Source: Prolixibacteraceae bacterium (lineage in GTDB: Bacteria; Bacteroidota; Bacteroidia; Bacteroidales; Prolixibacteraceae). Taken from it: a stretch of DNA of 36,889 nucleotides. Made by a program: the position numbers and the translations under genes. The stretch lies in the NCBI GenBank assembly GCA_018648265.1, contig JABGRN010000051.1:1-36889 (forward strand), written 5' to 3'. Below, piece after piece: positions 18,182 through 26,987 of the stretch. How positions within the stretch are numbered: the first letter of the stretch is position 1; every line of letters starts with the position of its first letter. Under the pieces are notes generated by a model. That model was given only the letters and a program-made list of their open reading frames with translations. It made no database searches and was not told where the DNA came from.

Positions 18182-18202
18182 TCCTGATTATTAAAATTCA
18201 AA

Positions 18203-18210
18203 CAAATGTA
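18203..18210 (-). promoter_or_regulatory. Possible -7 promoter box of kdsA
   Basis: On the minus strand TACATTTG fits TAnnTTTG and would start transcription about 15 nt before the kdsA ATG. No clear -33 element is visible. Confidence 0.3.
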
Positions 18211-18297
18211 AGAAGTAATAGTATAAAGTCATAAGTTCGAGAAATAAGTTTTATCCATTTTTCAGATGCTGCAGGATAGAACTGAGAAATATATTAT

Positions 18298-18327
18298 TTT
18301 GGTTACCATGCAATTTTAGTATTTTTG
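18298..18327 (+). promoter_or_regulatory. Promoter of the rhamnosidase-oxidoreductase operon
   Basis: TTTG (18298-18301), an 18-nt spacer and TATTTTTG (18320-18327) match the Bacteroidota primary promoter. The start would fall near 18334, giving a leader of about 30 nt before the rhamnosidase ATG. Confidence 0.6.
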
Positions 18328-18364
18328 AAATTGATATTAAACCGCTTCGCTAATCTATTTTATT

Positions 18365-21106
18365 ATGAAACAACTTATCCTTTTAACAATTTTGGTGTCA
18401 GCTCTTTTTAATGCTTCGTATGCAAAAATAAATCCAACACAATTAACCTGCGAATATTTAAATAATCCCTCGGTTGTTGATGTTGAGCAACCACGTCTTT
18501 CATGGATAAATATTGCTGACAATGACGAACGTGGACAGGAACAAACAGCATGGCAGATTCGAGTTGCTAGCTCAAAAAAGCAGTTGGAAAAATCAGATTT
18601 ATGGGACAGTAAGAAAGTAGTTGGAGATCAATCTATTCGTGTTGAATACGAGGGCAAAAAATTAGCTTCCCGACAGGAATGTTTTTGGCAGGTTCGAGTC
18701 TGGGATAAAAACGATGAAGTTTCTGAATGGAGTGAACCTTCCTTTTGGCGAATGGGTTTGCTTGAAAAAAGCGATTGGAAAGCTCAGTGGATTGGAGCTC
18801 CCTGGCAAGGCGAACAAACTTTGGCCAGACCATCAGAACGCAAAGTGCATCTTCCTGAGGAATTTCCACCGCCTGCCCCAATGTTTCGAAAAAATTTTAG
18901 TGTTGAAAAAGAAATAGAAAAAGCTGTTGTTTTTGTTACCGGTTTGGGGTATTTCGAACTCTTTTTAAATGGCGAAAAAGTGGGCGACGATGTTTTGGTT
19001 CCTAACCAGACAAACTATTCAAAACGACCCAGTTTAGCAACAGAGTTTATTCCCGTCGATGATAATTTCAGGGAATATAAAGTAATGTATTTGACATACG
19101 ATGTAAAAGAAAAATTAAAACAGGGAGCTAATGCAATTGGAAGTATTATTGGAAATGGTTTTTATAATCCTTCGTCAGCATGGACAGTTGGTTACGGCTC
19201 ACCTCGATTCCTTGCACAATTGCATCTGACCTATTCCGATGGTTCGGAAGAAGTAATTAAAAGCGACCAGAGTTGGAAAGTTGGTAAAAGTCCAATTCTA
19301 ATGGATATGGTTTATTATGGCGAACATTACGATGCGCGGCTTGAACAACCGGGTTGGAATACCGCCGGATTTGATGATTCAGAGTGGAAAAAAGCGGTAA
19401 TCAGAAAAGCTCCGTCGGGTAAATTAATGGCACACACAGCGCACCCAGATAAAGTTGTTGAACGTTTAAAACCCATCAGAATTGAGAAGTTGTACAATGG
19501 AAATTATAAAGTAGATTTTGGTGTTGAAATTTCGGGTTGGGTAAAACTGAGCAATGTTGAAAGTCCTGCCGGGCATAAAATAGAAATCAAATATTTGGGA
19601 AATAATTTTTCTGGAGATAACTCGTACATTTTTAGTGGAAAAGGGAAAGAAGATTACGCAGCACGCTTTAACTGGTTTGTCTTCAGAGAGGTTGAAATTA
19701 TAAATTGGTATGGAGAACTTAGCCCCGAGCAAATTACCGCCGAAGTTGTAAATACTTTTGTAGAAGAATCAGCCACTTTCGAAACATCAAACCCACTTTT
19801 TAATCAGGTCAATAAAATATGGAAACGTAGTCAAACCGATAATATGCATGGAGGAATTGCCAGCGATTGTCCGCACCGCGAACGTTCTGCATACACTGGC
19901 GACGGTCAGGTTTCTTGCGTTACCGTAATGCATAATTTCGATGCAAAAAGTTTTTATCATAAATGGATACACGATATTATTGGCGCACAAAATATTGAAA
20001 CCGGATATGTTCCAAATGGTGCACCTTGGCAACCCAGTTGTGGAGGAGGTGTTGCCTGGGGAGCAGCAGTTTGTATTATGACCTGGGAATTTTATCTGCA
20101 TTATGGCGCAAAAGATATTTTGGAAGATTCGTACGCGGCGATGAAAGAATATGTTAGGTACATGCAAACCTGGGTCGATGAGGATGGAATTATGTTTTCA
20201 AAACGGCTCGGGAAGGATGGCAAGATTTTAAAATGGTTTAATTTGGGTGAATGGGTTACTCCCGGCGAATTACCCGCCGACGATTTGGTGCACACTTTTT
20301 ACTTATGGCGATGTGCAGAATTTACAGCAAATTCAGCAAAAGTTTTGGGTAATATTTCCGAAGAAAAAAAATACAGAGATTTAGCAGAATCGACAAAACA
20401 GGCATTTTTTAAACGTTTTTACGATGCTGAAAAAGGAAGTTATGGAAATGCAGGTGGAAATATTTTTGCCCTGAAAATGGGTGTTCCCGATAGTCAGTAT
20501 AAAAATGTAGTTGATGCACTCAAAAAAAATATAAAGGCAAATAACGGTCATCTGGATACAGGAATTTTTGGAACCCAATTCTTTTTCGAAGTTCTTTCTG
20601 AAAATGGTATGCACGATTTGGCGTACGAAGCTATGAATAAGAAAGATGAGCCGGGTTATGGTCGTTGGTTAGAATTGGGTGCAACAACAACCTGGGAAAA
20701 ATGGGGTACTGGCGGTTCGCACAATCACCCGATGTTTGGTGGCGGGCTGGTTTGGTATTACCGAAAACTGGCCGGAATGAATACCGATTTAAATGAACCT
20801 GCATATCGACACATAATTTTCTGTCCACAGCCGGTTGATGCTATGTCTTTTGCAAAATACTACAACAATACTTCTTATGGAGAAGCAGGCATATATTGGG
20901 AAAATGAAAATGAGAATTTCTCGATGGAAATAGTTGTTCCGGTTGGAAGTCATGCAACGGTTTATATTCCTGCAAAACAAAATCAACAAGTTTTTGAAAG
21001 TGGAGAATCAGTTTTAAATTCTGAATATATAAAAGCTGCTGGCGAAAAGGATGGCTATAAAATATTCAGTGTAAATAGTGGTACTTATAAATTTAAGGTT
21101 GAATAA
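18365..21106 (+). CDS. Secreted alpha-L-rhamnosidase, GH78
   Basis: Exported enzyme of 913 residues that should release terminal alpha-L-rhamnose from glycans or glycosides by an inverting mechanism. A signal peptide ends ASYA (about residue 20). Then follow an N-terminal Ig-like domain (about 25-135), the rhamnosidase N domain (about 165-330, GLGYFELFLNGEKVGDDVL), a second beta domain, the (alpha/alpha)6 catalytic barrel (about 455-800) and a C-terminal beta domain. The SDCPHRERSAYTGD motif carries Glu506, the probable general acid. LGATTTWEKW carries Glu778, the probable general base. It leads an operon with two FAD oxidoreductases, the next starting 10 nt after its stop. The motif reads RSAYTGD where many GH78 enzymes have an aromatic GW, so the exact linkage specificity is open. 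Confidence 0.93.
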   Translation: MKQLILLTILVSALFNASYAKINPTQLTCEYLNNPSVVDVEQPRLSWINIADNDERGQEQTAWQIRVASSKKQLEKSDLWDSKKVVGDQSIRVEYEGKKLASRQECFWQVRVWDKNDEVSEWSEPSFWRMGLLEKSDWKAQWIGAPWQGEQTLARPSERKVHLPEEFPPPAPMFRKNFSVEKEIEKAVVFVTGLGYFELFLNGEKVGDDVLVPNQTNYSKRPSLATEFIPVDDNFREYKVMYLTYDVKEKLKQGANAIGSIIGNGFYNPSSAWTVGYGSPRFLAQLHLTYSDGSEEVIKSDQSWKVGKSPILMDMVYYGEHYDARLEQPGWNTAGFDDSEWKKAVIRKAPSGKLMAHTAHPDKVVERLKPIRIEKLYNGNYKVDFGVEISGWVKLSNVESPAGHKIEIKYLGNNFSGDNSYIFSGKGKEDYAARFNWFVFREVEIINWYGELSPEQITAEVVNTFVEESATFETSNPLFNQVNKIWKRSQTDNMHGGIASDCPHRERSAYTGDGQVSCVTVMHNFDAKSFYHKWIHDIIGAQNIETGYVPNGAPWQPSCGGGVAWGAAVCIMTWEFYLHYGAKDILEDSYAAMKEYVRYMQTWVDEDGIMFSKRLGKDGKILKWFNLGEWVTPGELPADDLVHTFYLWRCAEFTANSAKVLGNISEEKKYRDLAESTKQAFFKRFYDAEKGSYGNAGGNIFALKMGVPDSQYKNVVDALKKNIKANNGHLDTGIFGTQFFFEVLSENGMHDLAYEAMNKKDEPGYGRWLELGATTTWEKWGTGGSHNHPMFGGGLVWYYRKLAGMNTDLNEPAYRHIIFCPQPVDAMSFAKYYNNTSYGEAGIYWENENENFSMEIVVPVGSHATVYIPAKQNQQVFESGESVLNSEYIKAAGEKDGYKIFSVNSGTYKFKVE

Positions 21107-21116
21107 ATTTATTGAA

Positions 21117-23015
21117 ATGAATAATTTTAAGATTGCTGCCATATTTATTTTTGGTTGTGTTATTTCGTTGAAAACTGTCGCACAGAAAGAAGTAATTTAT
21201 ATAGAAGCAGAATCTTTTAAGAAACACGGCGGCTGGTTAGTCGATCAACAATCAATCGATCAAATGGGTTCGTCTTTTCTTTTGGCGCACGGTTTGGGAG
21301 TTCCGGTTGAAGATGCTGAGACGCTAATAAAAGTTGAAAATACTGCTGAATATTTTGTTTGGGTACGAACTCGTGATTGGGTTGCTCCGTGGAATGTAAA
21401 AGGTGCTCCCGGCAAGTTTCAATTATTAATCAAAAATAAACCTCTCGAAACTGTTTTTGGTACTGAAGGTGCTGAATGGAACTGGCAATACGGAGGAAAA
21501 GTAAAACTTACAAAGGGCGACAATAAAATAGCATTACACGATTTAACTGGATTTGAAGGACGTTGCGATGCAATAATTTTTACAACAGACAGTAATTTTA
21601 AACCGCCTGTTAATGCAAAAAATATGGCGAATTTCAGAAGGAAAAATCTGGATTTGCCGAAGAATCCTGTAAATGCAGGTGAGTACGATATTGTTGTAGT
21701 AGGTGGTGGAATGGCTGGGATTTGTGCGGCGATTAGTGCGGCGAGGCAAGGTTTAACTGTTGCTCTAATTCAAAACAGACCTGTTCTTGGCGGAAACAAT
21801 AGCTCCGAAGTTAGGGTTGGACTGTCAGGTTTAATTATTCAAAATGCCTATCCTGAATTGGGTAAATTGGTGAATGAAATTGGTCCCATCGGACATTGGA
21901 ATCTTTGGGAGGCAAAACAAAACCCAGATTTGGAGCAGAGTAAAAAGATTATTAAAACGCTGGAAGAACATCCTGAGAAAATTGAACACAATGCTGGTCC
22001 TGCAAGCAATTACAACGATAATAAAAAACAACGAATAGTTGAGGGAGAAGAAAGTATTAGTTTGTTTCTGAATATGCATGTTTTTAAAGCCAAAAGCAAA
22101 AAAGGGCTAATTGAATCTGTCACTGCAAAAAATATAAAAACCGGAGAAGAATTTCAGTTTAAGGGTAAAGTTTTTGCAGATTGCACGGGCGATGGAAACC
22201 TGGGGTTTTTATCAGGGGCAGATTTTCGGGTCGGACGGGAAAGTAAAAAAGAAACTGGTGAATTTCGTGCTCCCGAAAACGCTGATAATATGGTAATGGG
22301 AACCTCGGTACAATGGAATTCGGTGGAAGAGAATATCGTATCAGATTTCCCAGAATGTCCTTGGGCAGTTCAATTTGATGAGAATACATTTCACAATTTG
22401 ACAAAAGGCGATTGGAATTGGGAAACAGGTTTTTATCGCGATCAGATTAACGACATCGAACAAATCAAAGATCATGCATATCGCGTGGTTTATGGAAATT
22501 GGGATTATCTTAAAAATAAATCGAAAAATAAAAATGATTTCGCAAATCGAAAATTGTCGTGGGTAGCGCACATTGGCGGAAAACGTGAATCACGAAGACT
22601 TTTAGGAGACGTAATCCTGAAAGAACAAGATATTCTAAACCAGATAGTTTTTCCAGATGCCACCATAACAACCACATGGGGAATCGACCTCCACTATCCA
22701 ATAGAAAATGATTTAGGAATTGAATCCTATTTGTCACGGGCCGATATAAAAGATATCGAACCTTACGAAATTCCATACCGATGTCTTTATTCAAGAAATG
22801 TGAATAACCTTTTTATGGCCGGACGAAATATAAGTGTAACACATGTTGCGCTTGGTACTGTACGTGTTATGCGAACCACTGGAATGATGGGTGAAGTGGT
22901 TGGAATGGCTGCAACAATTTGTATCCAGGAAGATTGTCTGCCTCGTGAAGTATATTTGAATGACCTTGATTTATTAAAATCTTATTTGATTGAAGGAGTT
23001 CCTGCAAAAAACTAA
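21117..23015 (+). CDS. Secreted FAD-dependent oxidoreductase with N-terminal beta-sandwich, copy 1
   Basis: Exported flavoenzyme of 632 residues. The ATG at 21117 is chosen because it gives a clean signal peptide (ending KTVAQ) 10 nt after the rhamnosidase stop; the frame extends upstream only into that gene. Residues about 25-165 form a beta-rich module starting IEAESFKKHGGW that resembles carbohydrate-binding or golvesin-like sandwiches. A dinucleotide-binding VVGGGMAGICAA (GGGMAG at 196-201) begins the FAD_oxidored-type catalytic part. That part also shows GDGNLGFLSGADF, AHIGGKRESRR and the closing LFMAGRNIS ... RVMRTTGMMGEVVG block. The substrate is unknown. A sugar released by or protected from the rhamnosidase is plausible. 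Confidence 0.85.
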   Translation: MNNFKIAAIFIFGCVISLKTVAQKEVIYIEAESFKKHGGWLVDQQSIDQMGSSFLLAHGLGVPVEDAETLIKVENTAEYFVWVRTRDWVAPWNVKGAPGKFQLLIKNKPLETVFGTEGAEWNWQYGGKVKLTKGDNKIALHDLTGFEGRCDAIIFTTDSNFKPPVNAKNMANFRRKNLDLPKNPVNAGEYDIVVVGGGMAGICAAISAARQGLTVALIQNRPVLGGNNSSEVRVGLSGLIIQNAYPELGKLVNEIGPIGHWNLWEAKQNPDLEQSKKIIKTLEEHPEKIEHNAGPASNYNDNKKQRIVEGEESISLFLNMHVFKAKSKKGLIESVTAKNIKTGEEFQFKGKVFADCTGDGNLGFLSGADFRVGRESKKETGEFRAPENADNMVMGTSVQWNSVEENIVSDFPECPWAVQFDENTFHNLTKGDWNWETGFYRDQINDIEQIKDHAYRVVYGNWDYLKNKSKNKNDFANRKLSWVAHIGGKRESRRLLGDVILKEQDILNQIVFPDATITTTWGIDLHYPIENDLGIESYLSRADIKDIEPYEIPYRCLYSRNVNNLFMAGRNISVTHVALGTVRVMRTTGMMGEVVGMAATICIQEDCLPREVYLNDLDLLKSYLIEGVPAKN

Positions 23016-23025
23016 AACAAAATAT

Positions 23026-24807
23026 ATGAGAAGATCATTGCTGCTTTCAATCCTGATCCTATTTTCCACTATTTTATTTGCACAAAATATATCTGTTTTG
23101 ATCGAAGCGGAAAACTTTGATTCAAAAGGCGGCTGGGTAGTAGATCAACAATTTATCCCTTCAATGGGATCGCCGTATTTGCTGGCACACGGAATGGGAG
23201 AACCGGTTGAAAATGCTTCAACAGTTGTCAATTTTCCTGAAAGTGGCAGGTATTATTTTTGGGTACGTACAAAAGATTGGGTTCCTGATCGGCCGGAAAC
23301 ACCCGGAACATTCAAAATTATTTTTGACGAAAAAGAGTATAAAAAAACATTTGGCGTAAATGATGGCTGGCAATGGATTTTGGCTGGCCGCGTAAAAATT
23401 GGAAGTTCAAACCAATTGAAGGTTGAATTAAAAGATGAAACTGGTTTTGAAGGACGATGCGATGCCATTTATTTTTCAAAGGATAAAAACGATTTTCCAC
23501 CATTCGAATTGGAAGAAATGACCGCTTGGCGAAAAGATAAGCTGGGAATTCCGCCTCCTGAAAATGCCGGAGAATTTGATTTAATAGTTGTTGGTGGCGG
23601 ACTTGCCGGTTGTGGTGCAGCCGTTGCTGCCGCAAGACAAGGTGTAAAAGTGGCATTAATAAACGATCGCCCGGTTTTGGGAGGAAATGCAAGTAAAGAG
23701 ATTCGGGTTCATACTGAAGGATTGGAATTTTATACTATTGTTCAGGAATTAAGCACAATGCATTATCCAAATGGAGATGCTGGGGCGATTCTTGCAACCG
23801 ATACAATTGAAATGGTAGTTCGGGAAGAAAAGAATATTTCTGTTTTTCCAAATACCCGCGCTTATACAGTAAACAAAACTGAAAATAAAATTACAAGTGT
23901 TGATTGTTTTCATACTGAGACACACAAAGAAACACGTTTTGAAGCACCTCTTTTTGTGGATGCAACCGGCGATGGATGGATTGGATATTGGGCTGGCTGC
24001 GAAGTTAAAATGGGACGCGAGGCAAAAGATGAATTTAACGAATCTTTAGCTCCCGAAAAAGGCGACGGAATGACCATGGGGAATTCTATTTTATGGAATT
24101 CGGTGGAAGTGGAATCGACACAAAAAACTGATCCTGAAAATAAATTTTCTGTTGGATGGAAAGAAGTTCCGTGGGCAATGGAAGTAGCTAAAGATTACAA
24201 TGCTACACGCGGTGAATGGTTTTGGGAATACGGACTTTTAATGAATACAATTTACGATGCTGAGGAAATTCGCGACCACTTATTTAGGGCTATTTACGGT
24301 AACTGGTACAACGTAAAACAAGATCCGGAAAATGCAAATTTGCAATTAAAGTGGATTGCACACATTGCCGGAAAACGGGAATCCAGAAGAATTATGGGCG
24401 ACTATATTTTAAAAGAAAGCGACGTAATTAACCGCCCTGATTTTGAGGATGGTTTTGTGGAAGAAGCTCGGGCAATCGATATTCATTATCCACGGGGTGG
24501 TAAATACGATTTCCTGACCGAAGCCGAGTTTACAAAAATTGAGCAGTATAAAATTCCATATCGTTGTTTGTACTCAAAAGATATTGACAACCTATTTATG
24601 GCCGGACGCTGTTTTTCTGCAACTCATGTTGGCTTGGGTAGTCCGCGAGTAATGCATACTACCACGCAAATGGGAGTTGTGGTTGGTTATGCTGCTGCAA
24701 TTTGTTCAGAAAACAATTGCTCGCCACGCGATGTTTATAAATTTCATTTGGAAACAATGCGAGAAAGATTGGATAAAATTAAATCGGGAGCAAAGTTTAA
24801 ACATTGA
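23026..24807 (+). CDS. Secreted FAD-dependent oxidoreductase with N-terminal beta-sandwich, copy 2
   Basis: Tandem paralogue of the preceding gene, 593 residues, starting 10 nt after its stop. The ATG at 23026 gives a signal peptide ending ILFAQ. The same architecture is present: an N-terminal module beginning IEAENFDSKGGWVVDQQ, then VVGGGLAGCGAA (GGGLAG at 190-195), ATGDGWIGYWAGCE, AHIAGKRESRR and LFMAGRCFSATHVGLGS. Conservation is strong in the FAD-binding parts; the regions between differ, including the segment after the Rossmann motif, where copy 1 is longer. Two diverged copies in one operon suggest related but different substrates or a heteromeric pair. It is the last gene of the rhamnosidase operon; no clear terminator follows. 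Confidence 0.85.
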   Translation: MRRSLLLSILILFSTILFAQNISVLIEAENFDSKGGWVVDQQFIPSMGSPYLLAHGMGEPVENASTVVNFPESGRYYFWVRTKDWVPDRPETPGTFKIIFDEKEYKKTFGVNDGWQWILAGRVKIGSSNQLKVELKDETGFEGRCDAIYFSKDKNDFPPFELEEMTAWRKDKLGIPPPENAGEFDLIVVGGGLAGCGAAVAAARQGVKVALINDRPVLGGNASKEIRVHTEGLEFYTIVQELSTMHYPNGDAGAILATDTIEMVVREEKNISVFPNTRAYTVNKTENKITSVDCFHTETHKETRFEAPLFVDATGDGWIGYWAGCEVKMGREAKDEFNESLAPEKGDGMTMGNSILWNSVEVESTQKTDPENKFSVGWKEVPWAMEVAKDYNATRGEWFWEYGLLMNTIYDAEEIRDHLFRAIYGNWYNVKQDPENANLQLKWIAHIAGKRESRRIMGDYILKESDVINRPDFEDGFVEEARAIDIHYPRGGKYDFLTEAEFTKIEQYKIPYRCLYSKDIDNLFMAGRCFSATHVGLGSPRVMHTTTQMGVVVGYAAAICSENNCSPRDVYKFHLETMRERLDKIKSGAKFKH

Positions 24808-24835
24808 AAAGATATTGAGTTGGAGATTCAAAGTC

Positions 24836-24865
24836 TTTGGCATAATAAATTGAAATATAACTTTG
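24836..24865 (+). promoter_or_regulatory. UDP-glucose dehydrogenase promoter, distal match
   Basis: TTTG (24836-24839), an 18-nt spacer and TAACTTTG (24858-24865) match the Bacteroidota consensus. The TTTG of this -7 box is also the -33 element of a second match downstream. Confidence 0.55.
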
Positions 24866-24892
24866 TTGTTTGCAGGGGTAATTGTAGATTTG
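24862..24892 (+). promoter_or_regulatory. UDP-glucose dehydrogenase promoter, proximal match
   Basis: TTTG (24862-24865), a 19-nt spacer and TAGATTTG (24885-24892) form a second full consensus match. The predicted start near 24899 would leave a leader of about 30 nt before the ATG at 24931. Confidence 0.55.
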
Positions 24893-24930
24893 CCAAAATA
24901 TCAAAACGATTATAAAATCAAATATTCCCA

Positions 24931-26343
24931 ATGACAATTCCAAATGTAATTAAGACAATTACCTGCATTGGCGCAGGTTATGTTGGCGGACCAACAATGG
25001 CTGTTATTGCCCAAAAATGCCCTCATATAAAAGTTAATGTGGTAGATATTAATCCTGCTCGAATTGCAGCTTGGAACGATACTGATTTAGATAATCTTCC
25101 AATTTACGAACCCGGATTAAAAGAGGTAGTTGCCGAAGCACGTGGACGAAATCTTTTCTTTTCAACAGAAATTGATGAGGGAATTCGTGAAGCTGAAATG
25201 ATTTTTATTTCGGTGAATACGCCGACTAAAGATTATGGTTTGGGTAAAGGAATGGCGGCCGATTTGAAATTCGTGGAGTTGTGTGCCCGCCAAATTGCAA
25301 GGGTAGCGCAAAAAAATAAAATAGTTGTTGAAAAATCAACTTTGCCGGTTCGAACTGCACAATCGATAAAAATAATTCTCGAAGCCGAAAGTAACGGACA
25401 GCAATTTAAAGTGTTGTCGAATCCCGAGTTTTTAGCTGAAGGAACTGCCGTTGACGATTTGTACTCGCCTGACAGAATATTGATTGGTGGAGATGAAGAT
25501 GAACAAGGACAAATTGCAATTCAGGCATTGGTGGATGTTTATTCAAATTGGGTACATCCGGAAAATATAATTATAACAAAATTGTGGTCGTCGGAATTGT
25601 CGAAGCTTACAGCCAATGCTTTTCTGGCACAACGAATTTCTTCTATAAATGCAATTTCAGCATTGTGTGAAAAAACAGGTGCTGATGTTGATGAAATTGC
25701 CCGTGCAATTGGTGCTGACAGCCGGATTGGTTTTAAGTTTTTAAAGTCTTCGGTGGGTTTTGGAGGAAGCTGTTTTCAGAAAGATATTTTGAATCTAGTT
25801 TATTTATGCCACCATTTTAATTTGCCCGAAGTTGCTGATTATTGGGAGCAGGTTGTTAAAATGAATAATTACCAAAAACACCGGTTCGCAAAACAAATTA
25901 TCGATTCTTTGTTCAATACTGTTTCGGGGAAAAAGATTGCATTTTTAGGCTGGGCATTTAAAAAAGATACAAACGATACACGCGAGAGCGCGGCAATCTA
26001 TGTTGCTCAGGAGTTGATGCAGGATAAAGCCGAAATTCATGTTTACGATCCTAAAGTTAAAAGAGAGAGAATACTCGAAGATTTGAAAAATGTTGCTACA
26101 TCAAAAACAGAATTTAAGGCTATGAAGAAACAAATTCATTTTCATGATGAACCATATTCCGCTATGAATGAAGCTCATGCAATTGCCATTTTAACAGAGT
26201 GGGACGAGTTTAAATTTTATGATTGGAATATGGTATTTGAAAAAATGCTAAAACCAGCATTTATTTTTGATGGTAGAAATGTTTTATATTCAGCAAAAAT
26301 GAATGAAATTGGATTCAAATACAAAGGAATAGGCAAAGGCTAA
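24931..26343 (+). CDS. ugd: UDP-glucose 6-dehydrogenase, animal-like class
   Basis: Cytoplasmic NAD-dependent enzyme that oxidises UDP-glucose twice to UDP-glucuronate, a precursor for capsule, exopolysaccharide and other nucleotide sugars. The 470 residues show the N-terminal Rossmann motif [11 protein letters not shown] (residues 12-22), ISVNTPTK, the [11 protein letters not shown] and [11 protein letters not shown] motifs, and the catalytic Cys281 in FGGSCFQKD. The C-terminal domain has [12 protein letters not shown] and ends FDGRNVL. Long stretches such as [19 protein letters not shown] match what I recall of the human enzyme much more closely than the usual short bacterial Ugd. It has its own promoters and is probably not part of the rhamnosidase operon. 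Confidence 0.95.
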   Translation: MTIPNVIKTITCIGAGYVGGPTMAVIAQKCPHIKVNVVDINPARIAAWNDTDLDNLPIYEPGLKEVVAEARGRNLFFSTEIDEGIREAEMIFISVNTPTKDYGLGKGMAADLKFVELCARQIARVAQKNKIVVEKSTLPVRTAQSIKIILEAESNGQQFKVLSNPEFLAEGTAVDDLYSPDRILIGGDEDEQGQIAIQALVDVYSNWVHPENIIITKLWSSELSKLTANAFLAQRISSINAISALCEKTGADVDEIARAIGADSRIGFKFLKSSVGFGGSCFQKDILNLVYLCHHFNLPEVADYWEQVVKMNNYQKHRFAKQIIDSLFNTVSGKKIAFLGWAFKKDTNDTRESAAIYVAQELMQDKAEIHVYDPKVKRERILEDLKNVATSKTEFKAMKKQIHFHDEPYSAMNEAHAIAILTEWDEFKFYDWNMVFEKMLKPAFIFDGRNVLYSAKMNEIGFKYKGIGKG

Positions 26344-26344
26344 T

Positions 26345-26475
26345 CGAAAAATATTTACCACGAAATGCTTTATTACAAGATAGGTAACCATGGGCAAAAA
26401 CATATGATCACGTTCACCCATTAAATAAAGAACGGGTACAGAAGCTTCCTTGACAATTGCCTTTAATTCCGGTGG
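26345..26475 (-). pseudogene. Remnant of an alpha/beta-hydrolase
   Basis: On the minus strand the frame reads PELKAIVKEASVPVLYLMGE, then RDHMFLPMV, and then loses similarity. This is the strand and acidic-loop segment around the catalytic Asp of an alpha/beta-hydrolase. It is cut by a TGA just upstream and has neither a start nor the nucleophile region, so only about 44 codons remain. Confidence 0.6.
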
Positions 26476-26955
26476 TCATTTTTAGCTGCTGTTGTTCTCG
26501 ACAATAAAGTTGGAGAAGACGGATTTCCTTTACTTCGCGAAGAGATTAACGGAATGGAAAAACTGCAAATTCCGTGGCCGGTCAATGTTTCGTTGTATAA
26601 AAGAGGTGAACTAAAAGATATTTACGATGAAACGTATTTGAATACAGAAAGTTTAGTTGAGCCTGTAAATAGACAGTCTCTTCTTTGCTATCCTAATCCT
26701 ACATCAAAAGAAGATAATATCGAGTTTAATATCATTGAATTTTCAAAAGCCAAATTAGAGATATATAATTTTCCTGGTGAAAAAATTAAAACTTTCACAT
26801 CTGTAAACTATAAAATTGGCAAAAACAATGTACTCTTGGACGGGAAAAATTCGGATTGGAAAAAGGTTTCTACCGGGACATACTTAATCAAATTGCAAAC
26901 TTCAATTCTTATTTCAACTGAAAAGATAGTTATGCTAAATAATAGAAAAATTTAA
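26464..26955 (+). pseudogene. Remnant gene carrying an orphan type IX secretion sorting domain
   Basis: Open frame from just after a TAA at 26464 to the stop at 26955; an ATG at 26554 could yield 133 residues. The part before residue 40 of that product (with VVLDNKVGEDGFPLLREEI upstream of the ATG) looks like the inside of another protein, which I do not recognise. The last 95 residues are a type A sorting domain of the type IX secretion system: the CYPNPTS start, IYNFPGEKIKTF, and GTYLIKLQT before a short basic end. Such domains need an N-terminal signal peptide and a passenger, and both are absent. I therefore read it as a fusion of fragments left by deletion. A small expressed protein cannot be excluded. 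Confidence 0.5.
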
Positions 26956-26987
26956 AAAAGTAGTTGTTAGGTCAAATGTTTTTTACT

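Noticed and set aside
21078-21116. Upstream start for the first FAD oxidoreductase overlapping the rhamnosidase
   Set aside because: The added residues precede and spoil the signal peptide; the ATG at 21117 is better placed.
22990-23025. Upstream start for the second FAD oxidoreductase
   Set aside because: It overlaps the previous gene and delays the signal peptide; the ATG at 23026 fits the 10-nt gap seen in the first pair.
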